The notes under the pieces: model-generated
What the model saw: only the letters and a program-made list of their open reading frames with translations
The model's database searches: none
What the model was told of the DNA's origin: nothing
In this document: positions 61,801 to 64,000 of the stretch, one piece after another
How positions within the stretch are numbered: position 1 is the first letter of the stretch
How the letters are laid out: every line of letters starts with the position of its first letter
Position numbers and translations under genes: made by a program
Origin: Acanthaster planci
Taxonomy: Eukaryota; Echinodermata; Asteroidea; Valvatida; Acanthasteridae
Direction: 5' to 3'
Assembly: GCF_001949145.1 (NCBI RefSeq)
Contig: NW_019091583.1
Coordinates: 327,465 to 391,464, forward strand
Length of the DNA stretch: 64,000 bases

Positions 61801-63234
61801 CATGCAAAACTAGTCACAAGACCCACGAAAGATCTCCACAAGACCAGTCTTGAGACCATCCACAAGATAATGCAAAACAATAGTCACGGGACTAGTAACG
61901 GGACCAGGTGCAAAACCTCATACAAGATCAGCCAACCCAGCGCAACTGGACGATGGCCCTGAAATCGATTATGATGATGATGTTACTCACAACCCATGGT
62001 AACCCTTGATGAATGACTGTTGCATTACTACAAGCATATATATGTAAATTTATTCGTGACTAATAGGAATTCATTGATGGAGGAATGCAGCATTGCTGCT
62101 TGCTAATACATATACAAATAATTTTTTTCATGATCCACAGGAGCCCTTGATGAGGGGGATACAACACTGTCACATGTTAATATATGTTAATTTATTCATG
62201 TCTAATAGGAGCCCTTGATGGAGGAATACAGCATTGCTGCTCAGGTATGGAAACTGACAACATGTGACATGAGCGAACTCGCCAGAAATAGCGTTGTTAT
62301 GAGCGGCTTCCCAAATGAGGTAAAACCTGCCTTAGGCATCCAGAGCTCATTCTCTATGATTCCCATGTTGGTTTTTTTCTTTGAGGGAGAGTCGGTCAGT
62401 CAGTCAGGGATGAAAGAATTATTTAATTGCTTTTCTCCCAAACCTGTAAGATTATTATTTGTTCTCTTGTTTTGGTAGGAATTCCATATTTCAGTAAAAA
62501 ATGTTGTTTTGTCTGTCTAAGGGAAAAGTAAGGGTCAGTCGGAAATGAGAACTATAGAGTTAAACTACGGATGCCTTTATGAATAAATGGTTGACAGTGG
62601 TGAATGTGCCAATTATGTAAAAACAAGAAAATAATGACTGCTGTTGTCAGGACATTTTTAAAAGTTTTAAGTGCCAGTGTTTTAGAAAAAAGTGTTCGAA
62701 TGCAGTTTTAGAACAGCAACAGTAAAGTAGTTGACTACACGTCAGAAGAAGGTCTTGTGTACAACTATGGTTTTTTTGGGTTGTCATGTAGTTGATGGGT
62801 TGTTGATTGCAACCATTCAAGAATATTTATTCAGGTTTTGTACAAATAAAGTATAACTGCTAGGCATTTTGCATTGGATAGAATAATTTCCCCATGACAG
62901 ATTCAGTGTTCCATTTCACCCTGCTTCACCTCCTAGAATGGAACATCCCATCTGTCATATTGACTCATTGACATTTCTCATTTATGAACTGCAGTGCTGC
63001 CTGATAGAAAAAAGGGTTACTTTGTTTTTGTTGCGCTCCTAGTTCAAGGACCACTGGCTTGGGCCCAACTGGCGCAAGGAAGGCCCCCCGGGGAATGACA
63101 TCACGCGCACCAACATTCCGGACATCCGGGTGGCGTTCCGGGATGAGACGCTGACCGAAGAGCTGACCACCATCTGCCGGTCGGTTAAGGAGATGGCCCA
63201 CCGGAACAGTGTGGTCACTGCACCCAAGTTCTGA
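28694..63234 (+). CDS. AMPD: AMP deaminase (16 coding exons, complete)
   Basis: AMP deaminase hydrolyses AMP to IMP and ammonia in the cytosol, a step of the purine nucleotide cycle. Exons: 28694-28835, 37998-38229, 44885-45035, 46504-46684, 53160-53379, 54368-54497, 55140-55274, 55983-56045, 56543-56674, 57722-57885, 58190-58316, 59481-59644, 60759-60879, 61191-61364, 62209-62319 and 63043-63234. All junctions are GT-AG and in phase, total 2439 nt, 812 residues; human AMPD1-3 are about 750-880. Zinc ligands HVH (356, 358), H626 and D703 are present. RPHCGEAG carries E629, ISHG H648, and the family signature SLSTDDP is at 699-705. The first 100 or so residues are divergent, as in the family. 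Paralogue (AMPD1/2/3) cannot be fixed; invertebrates commonly have one gene. Exon A may not hold the true start. Confidence 0.95.
28866..29435. mobile_element. MITE with perfect 17 bp terminal inverted repeat
   Basis: AAAGCCTGGTTTCCATA at 28866-28882 is the exact reverse complement of 29419-29435. The element is 570 bp. It lies 30 bp downstream of the exon A donor. The interior has no transposase-like frame. Confidence 0.8.
30026..30640. repeat. Block bounded by GTTGCGAAYGTCAT motifs
   Basis: GTTGCGAATGTCATTCGATT at 30026 and, in reverse, GTTGCGAACGTCATATTTGA ending about 30638 bound the block. A further GACGTTCGCAAAAAATGACA lies at 30420. It includes the 169-codon open frame. It may be a non-autonomous element; the evidence is weak. 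Confidence 0.35.
31215..31330 (+). mobile_element. tRNA-derived SINE-like element
   Basis: A-box-like TCGAGTGGTTGATAAGACGT begins near 31259, and a B-box-like GTCGTGGGTTGGCTCA lies near 31299. Between them is CCGCGCCAGTAAGCAGGAG. The layout is that of a tRNA-derived SINE head. The B box is degenerate, so a functional tRNA is unlikely. Confidence 0.6.
33744..33780. repeat. Perfect hairpin, 14 bp arms
   Basis: CACAGAATTAAACA, a nine-base loop, then TGTTTAATTCTGTG. Similar text (CACAAAGTTAAACAC) lies near 33624, so a larger, decayed inverted-repeat element from about 33610 to 33810 is possible. Confidence 0.6.
35133..35445 (+). repeat. Minisatellite, unit about 31-35 bp, about nine copies
   Basis: The core GGTACAATATTTTTGTGTAC then ACATATGTACC recurs with spacers of TACATG variants. 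It is flanked by TACATGTA arrays. Open frames on both strands across it are artefacts of this composition. Confidence 0.9.
35628..36137. mobile_element. MITE-like element, 510 bp
   Basis: Left arm GAGGTGCAGATCGCATCTCA, then CCTGGAGACTG and TAAATTTGGAGAAGTCCCTT. Right arm, reverse complement: GAGGTGCACATCACAACTTG, then GAGACTG and TAAATTTGGAGAAGTCCCTT. The 118-codon frame inside resembles no transposase that I know. Confidence 0.8.
37998..38229 (+). CDS. AMPD: AMPD exon B
   Basis: The acceptor is CTGATAG and the donor GCCAG|GTAACG. The exon encodes [20 protein letters not shown], then [20 protein letters not shown] and [10 protein letters not shown], similar to the YEFPEESPIE block of vertebrate AMPD2. 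It enters with AC and leaves with AG. Confidence 0.93.
39060..39390. mobile_element. SINE fragments
   Basis: GACTTGAACTCGTGTCCCTC at about 39111 is the complement style of a tRNA B box, and AAACGCCTTGCCTAGGGACA at about 39331 is a SINE body block also seen near 38855. The pieces are too broken to define ends. Confidence 0.35.
39737..39928 (+). repeat. 32 bp minisatellite, six copies
   Basis: Unit GGGAAAAGATTTTCACAGAT then TTTCCCACAAGA, six nearly identical copies. Each unit has a GGGAAAA...TTTTCCC inverted repeat. The period is not a multiple of three, and all three plus frames stay open through the array, so the open frames there are artefacts. Confidence 0.95.
41045..41349 (+). mobile_element. 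tRNA-derived SINE with AAT-type tail
   Basis: An A-box-like GGCGTGGTGGTTCTTTCC lies near 41050 and a perfect B box GGTTCAAATCC at 41091-41101. The body continues to a simple tail of TAA and AAT repeats at about 41316-41349. This is a textbook SINE layout. Confidence 0.75.
41940..42186. mobile_element. MITE with GGGCCAATTTCAT termini
   Basis: The 45 bp arms begin GGGCCAATTTCATAGAGCTG and, reverse complement, GGGCCAATTTCATTGAGCTG, with three mismatches overall and continuing CTTA-GCACA-AATTTGCTTAAGCG. Length is 247 bp. No target duplication is obvious. Confidence 0.9.
42995..43136. mobile_element. Short MITE with TTCACAA termini
   Basis: TTCACAATAGTGGGCCACCA, then AGAGTTTGCAA, at the left matches TTCACAAAAGTGCGCCACCA, then AGAGTTTGCAA (right, reverse complement), with two mismatches in 31. 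A second inner palindrome is AATTTGTCGA / TCGACAAATT. Total is 142 bp. Confidence 0.85.
44600..44820. repeat. Cluster of TCCTCA/TGAGGA hairpins
   Basis: GTCCTCACATTCATACATG pairs with CATGTATGTGAGGAC at 44683-44712, with TACATGTA at the centre. Further copies are GAGGACAAGTCCTCACAT (44609), ATGAGGACTGCC and ATGAGGACCTGC. The cluster ends about 65 bp before the exon C acceptor. Confidence 0.65.
44885..45035 (+). CDS. AMPD: AMPD exon C
   Basis: The acceptor is ACATTGTCAG at 44884; an in-frame second AG at 44890 (GACCAG) would remove two codons (Thr-Arg). Donor is AGTGGG|GTGAGC. It encodes [17 protein letters not shown] and [17 protein letters not shown], matching FQRVTISGEE of AMPD2. Confidence 0.92.
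45036..46503 (+). other. AMPD intron C-D
   Basis: Most of this 1.5 kb intron is one foldback element (45395-46185). I see nothing else. Confidence 0.8.
45395..46185. mobile_element. Foldback element, arms about 150-170 bp
   Basis: ACGGACCATTTACCCAGGGA, then TGCGCAAC, at about 45531 pairs with ACGAACCATTTACCCGGGGA, then TGTGCAAC, the reverse complement of about 46023-46050. Further matches along the arms are TCACACT and CCCTGGGTT/CCCAGGGAA. The arms are diverged and the ends are approximate. Confidence 0.6.
46504..46684 (+). CDS. AMPD: AMPD exon D
   Basis: The acceptor tract is long (GTTCCCCTCTCTCAG). It encodes [20 protein letters not shown], then [20 protein letters not shown] and ends in HDAE. 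The block ALxxREKYMxLxLQSF is typical of AMPDs. Donor GAAA|GTATGC, phase 1. Confidence 0.94.
47169..47291 (+). repeat. Dispersed repeat, copy 2
   Basis: CATGTCCGAAACGGGCTTCC, then AGAGCTATGGCTGGGTCTAT and ACCTAGACCTAGCTCTAAAT, matching the minus strand of 23905-24022. The element ends are not defined. Confidence 0.75.
49090..49215 (+). repeat. Microsatellites (ATG)n and (TGAT)n
   Basis: A run of seven or so GAT/ATG triplets at about 49090-49112 is followed by imperfect TGATTGATTGAC repeats to about 49215. Confidence 0.85.
50798..50925. mobile_element. Inverted-repeat element (hairpin)
   Basis: The left arm TGGGATGTGGGATATGACGT then TTTGAACACC (50817-50846) pairs with 50876-50905, which reads back as GTGATGTGGGATATGACATT then TTGAACACC. 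Loop is about 29 bp. Weaker similarity extends the arms outward. Confidence 0.8.
51149..51366. mobile_element. Palindromic MITE with microsatellite growth in one arm
   Basis: Outer arms AACTTGAATTCCCCTGACTA and, reverse complement, AACTTGAATTCTCCATACTA, continue to inner arms with a perfect 22 bp match starting TACCTCGTGATTCGGGGCAA. The right arm has about 16 extra bases (CATGTATGTATATGTA) between GAGGTA and TAGC that the left arm lacks. Confidence 0.88.
51941..52186. mobile_element. MITE, GGTCATTC family, copy 2
   Basis: Termini GGTAATTCCAGAAATTAGGG and, reverse complement, GGTAATTCCAGAAATTTGGG. The interior CAGAACACATTTTCGAATTT, then CCAGGAGTGATGAA, is the reverse complement of a segment in the 56 kb copy. 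About 246 bp. Confidence 0.85.
53160..53379 (+). CDS. AMPD: AMPD exon E
   Basis: The acceptor is CCCACCTCCCATTTTAG. It encodes [20 protein letters not shown], then [16 protein letters not shown] and [14 protein letters not shown]. The donor splits an isoleucine codon, CCAAT|GTGAGG. Confidence 0.94.
53380..54367 (+). other. AMPD intron E-F
   Basis: About 1 kb with no recognised element. Confidence 0.85.
54368..54497 (+). CDS. AMPD: AMPD exon F
   Basis: It encodes [20 protein letters not shown], then [20 protein letters not shown] and IRK, one of the most conserved AMPD blocks. Acceptor TTGCTTCTGCAG, donor AAAG|GTACAT, phase 0. Confidence 0.96.
54498..55139 (+). other. AMPD intron F-G
   Basis: 642 bp; holds the 44 bp array at 54607-54738 and otherwise nothing recognised. 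Confidence 0.9.
54607..54738 (+). repeat. 44 bp minisatellite, three copies
   Basis: Unit TTGGATTTTGTTGGACTTGG, then TATCACCGGCCCTGGATGGT and GGTG, three copies with few changes and a partial fourth. The array lies in the intron about 110 bp after the exon F donor. Confidence 0.93.
55140..55274 (+). CDS. AMPD: AMPD exon G (HxH metal site)
   Basis: It encodes [20 protein letters not shown] and a lysine-rich tail. The two histidines of HVH are zinc ligands in the AMP/adenosine deaminase fold. Vertebrate forms have SSCMNQ here; this one has SSGMNQ. Donor CAG|GTTGGG. Confidence 0.96.
55275..55982 (+). other. AMPD intron G-H
   Basis: 708 bp. A TTTG microsatellite at about 55892-55912 lies before the acceptor. 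Nothing else is recognised. Confidence 0.85.
55983..56045 (+). CDS. AMPD: AMPD exon H
   Basis: This 63 nt exon encodes [20 protein letters not shown] plus A, matching the [21 protein letters not shown] block. Donor GCT|GTAAGT. Confidence 0.95.
56046..56542 (+). other. AMPD intron H-I
   Basis: Contains the MITE copy at 56190-56413. Confidence 0.9.
56190..56413. mobile_element. MITE, GGTCATTC family, copy 3 (left end decayed)
   Basis: Right terminus, reverse complement, GGGTCATTCTATAAATTAGG. Interior TTCATCACTCCTGGAAATTA, then GAGAAAGTGTTCTGAAC, matches copy 2 in reverse, and AGATGTGACAGGGGCACG matches copy 1. No clean left terminus was found. Confidence 0.75.
56543..56674 (+). CDS. AMPD: AMPD exon I
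   Basis: It encodes [20 protein letters not shown], then [20 protein letters not shown] and QLIK. The block [14 protein letters not shown] is family-specific. Acceptor ACATTGTGTAG, donor AAG|GTAAGA. Confidence 0.96.
56790..56870 (+). mobile_element. Degraded tRNA-derived SINE head
   Basis: A-box-like TGGCCAAGTGGTTGGTTAGG at 56791 and B-box-like AGATTTGGGTCCAGC at about 56836. No tail was found. Confidence 0.45.
57147..57367. mobile_element. MITE-like element with TACTCAACTTCG termini
   Basis: Left TACTCAACTTCGGCTCTGTC, then TCAGA; right, reverse complement, TACTCAACTTCGTCCCTGTC, then TCAGA. About 221 bp. No coding content. Confidence 0.7.
57722..57885 (+). CDS. AMPD: AMPD exon J
   Basis: It encodes [20 protein letters not shown], then [20 protein letters not shown] and [11 protein letters not shown]. 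Donor CTATA|GTAAGT splits a tyrosine codon. Confidence 0.95.
58190..58316 (+). CDS. AMPD: AMPD exon K
   Basis: It encodes [20 protein letters not shown], then [20 protein letters not shown] and LQY. Acceptor TTTCTGTCATTCAG, donor TAC|GTTAGT. It is preceded by a 304 bp intron (57886-58189) with nothing recognised. Confidence 0.95.
58317..59480 (+). other. AMPD intron K-L, GTGGAT-rich
   Basis: CAGTGGAT or close variants recur at about 58508, 58618, 58695, 59262 and 59300, among other GGAT words. A 157-codon open frame (58441-58914) runs through but shows no domain. I take it as intron. Confidence 0.7.
59481..59644 (+). CDS. AMPD: AMPD exon L
   Basis: It encodes [20 protein letters not shown], then [32 protein letters not shown] is invariant in AMPDs. 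The exon contains CTACATGTACGC, so the genome-wide TACATG word appears in coding sequence as Tyr-Met-Tyr. Donor AG|GTAAAT. Confidence 0.96.
59645..60758 (+). other. AMPD intron L-M
   Basis: 1.1 kb; contains the MITE at 60443-60684. Confidence 0.9.
60443..60684. mobile_element. MITE with GTGTTGTAGT termini and inner GGTCTTG repeats
   Basis: Left GGTGTTGTAGTCAAGACC; right, reverse complement, AGTGTTGTAGTTGAGACC. Inside, GTCTTGTGATGGTCTTGTAA, then GGTCTTGCACTGGTCTTG, forms a short GGTCTTG repeat. No coding frame. Confidence 0.85.
60759..60879 (+). CDS. AMPD: AMPD exon M (HCGE and ISHG sites)
   Basis: It encodes [20 protein letters not shown], then [21 protein letters not shown]626, E629 and H648 are the expected active-site residues. 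It is followed by a 311 bp intron (60880-61190) with nothing recognised. Confidence 0.97.
61191..61364 (+). CDS. AMPD: AMPD exon N (SLSTDDP signature)
   Basis: It encodes [20 protein letters not shown], then [20 protein letters not shown] and [15 protein letters not shown]703 is the expected metal ligand and D704 lies beside it. Acceptor TTTCACCAG, donor AAG|GTAAAG. Confidence 0.97.
61365..62208 (+). other. AMPD intron N-O
   Basis: 844 bp, made mostly of the 24 bp array and the repeated acceptor region, each listed separately. Confidence 0.9.
61480..61805 (+). repeat. 24 bp minisatellite, about 13 copies
   Basis: Unit CCATTCACAAGACCATGCCC then AATA. The period is a multiple of three and the plus frames and one minus frame stay open for over 100 codons, giving peptides such as (SCPIPFTR)n. 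Looser CACAAGACC copies continue to about 61870. On the minus strand the unit holds GGTCTTGTGAATGG, like the interior of the MITE at 60443. Confidence 0.95.
62001..62244 (+). repeat. Tandem copies of the exon O acceptor region
   Basis: Starts at 62001 (AACCCTTGATGAATGA), 62067 (GAATTCATTGATGGAGGAAT), 62141 (GAGCCCTTGATGAGGGGGAT) and 62209 (GAGCCCTTGATGGAGGAATA, the real exon). Spacings are 66, 74 and 68 bp. Copies at 62067, 62141 and 62209 each have an AG just before them; two share TTATTCRTG..TAATAG. Copies 62067 and 62209 share CAGCATTGCTGCT. Confidence 0.85.
62209..62319 (+). CDS. AMPD: AMPD exon O
   Basis: It encodes [20 protein letters not shown], then [17 protein letters not shown]. 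Acceptor TGTCTAATAG, donor GAG|GTAAAA. Upstream copies of the acceptor at 62067 and 62141 would shift the frame, so only this one keeps the protein. Confidence 0.96.
62320..63042 (+). other. AMPD intron O-P
   Basis: 723 bp with no recognised element. Confidence 0.85.
63043..63234 (+). CDS. AMPD: AMPD exon P (C-terminus)
   Basis: It encodes [20 protein letters not shown], then [20 protein letters not shown] and ends [12 protein letters not shown] with a TGA at 63232-63234. The block RTN(I/V)PDIRVxxR is the conserved end of AMPDs. Confidence 0.97.
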   Translation, partial: FKDHWLGPNWRKEGPPGNDITRTNIPDIRVAFRDETLTEELTTICRSVKEMAHRNSVVTAPKF

Positions 63235-64000
63235 TTGCGGACCAAGTACGAATGTCAGCACGGCAAGACGGGCCCAGCCCCCCCCTGATGTGTCACTTGT
63301 GGGAAATTCAATCAGGGTGAAAATACCTGAATTGAAAGTGTTAGCCCATTGGCACTTTTATTACATTGTATAACACCGTGCTGCATTGTTTTACAATATG
63401 GTACACTGTATTACAATATGGTACATTGTATTACAATATGCTACATTGTATTACAATATGCTACATTGTATTACATTGCATTACGTTCTATCACACTGTG
63501 CTACCATGTATTTCATTGTGCTAAATGCCATCACATTGCATTGCATTGTGTTATATTTATATTTATCCGTGAACTCATAACACTATACTGTGCTCTGGTG
63601 GTTTGGGTGATACAGGGAATAATGGGCTACTGTGGGCAGAGGCTGGGCTGAGTAAAGTCTGCAGTTTATTAAGAAATATTGCGCATGAACTCAAAAGCCG
63701 AGGAGGCCACCCAGAGTGCAGCTGATATATCACCTCGCTCTGGCTCCTACATCAAGACAACTGTAAGGGCTGTTTCACTGGTTAGCACTTCACTCGGAGA
63801 TGTCTTCTTGCTTGCATTATGCTCCTTTGGAAAAGTGCCTCGTGGCTCTTTGTAGGCATGGAAAGGGTTTCCAGTGTGTTCCTGGGTGGAGAGGACTACT
63901 CCGGGATAAGTGTGGCCAAAGGCAACTCCTCCTTTTATCTGATGGCCAGAATTAGGAAGCTGTTAATGTCACAGGGCACAACTTCTGCAGAGGTTGCACG
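63235..64000 (+). other. Probable AMPD 3' UTR or flank
   Basis: No AATAAA or ATTAAA was found up to the window edge, so the poly(A) site is probably outside or uses a variant signal. The stretch holds the 20 bp repeat at 63391-63470. Confidence 0.5.
63391..63470 (+). repeat. 20 bp tandem repeat, four copies
   Basis: Units TTACAATATGGTACACTGTA, TTACAATATGGTACATTGTA, then TTACAATATGCTACATTGTA twice, in exact 20 bp register, followed by decayed TTACATTGCA repeats to about 63545. Confidence 0.93.

Noticed and set aside
61173-61853. 226-codon open frame running from AMPD exon N into the intron
   Set aside because: The frame is not the AMPD frame in the exon, and in the intron it follows the 24 bp array; the GTAAAG donor at 61365 fits the protein family.

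Overview
This is a piece of animal nuclear genome with long introns and GT-AG splicing. It carries two protein-coding genes arranged head to head, and most of the rest is AT-leaning sequence full of repeats. The palindrome TACATGTA and runs of (TACATG)n are scattered almost everywhere, together with tRNA-derived SINE-like elements and many short inverted-repeat (MITE-like) elements. This suggests a marine invertebrate deuterostome, perhaps an echinoderm such as a sea star, but that assignment is an inference and was not tested by any search.

Left gene, minus strand, 20213 down to 2571 and continuing off the left edge: the N-terminal part of an ABCG half-transporter of the ABCG1/ABCG4 (White) type. 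Four coding exons (19811-20213, 4772-4948, 3445-3562, 2571-2760) join in compatible phase into about 296 codons. They cover a divergent N-terminus, the conserved linker before the ABC domain, Walker A (GPSGAGKSS) and the Q-loop (YIMQD). The signature motif, Walker B and the membrane domain must lie to the left of the window. Upstream of its start there are four CCAAT boxes in the sense of this gene (20662-20951), a likely promoter.

Right gene, plus strand, 28694 to 63234: AMP deaminase (AMPD), apparently complete. Sixteen coding exons join in phase to exactly 2439 nt (812 residues plus stop), with the metal ligands (HVH, RPHCGE, ISHG) and the SLSTDDP signature intact. Exon A has a splice acceptor and an open frame upstream of its ATG, so a 5' exon probably exists. 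A CpG-rich patch with two ATTGG boxes and an E2F-like site near 26070-26230, followed by a GTAAGG donor at 26301, is a candidate promoter and first exon. The 3' UTR runs toward or past the right edge, because no AATAAA is visible before 64000.

The two genes are not an operon; they are divergent neighbours about 8.5 kb apart between start codons. One encodes a purine nucleotide enzyme and the other a probable lipid transporter half, and nothing in the sequence says they work together.

Repeats: the interval between 31 and 41 kb is the densest in TACATGTA and includes a 31-35 bp minisatellite (35133-35445) and a 32 bp array (39737-39928). The AMPD introns hold a 44 bp array (54607-54738), a 24 bp array (about 61480-61805) and a four-fold duplicated 3' splice site region (62001-62244). 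Several MITE families occur more than once inside the window (termini GGTTATTC/GGTCATTC; GGCACAATTTGTGA; CAGTGGCGG-like). I see no prokaryotic operon, CRISPR array, rRNA, intact tRNA gene, reverse transcriptase or transposase. I found no clear new biological system; the best leads are the duplicated splice acceptor, the repeat arrays open in every frame, and microsatellite growth inside a transposon arm.
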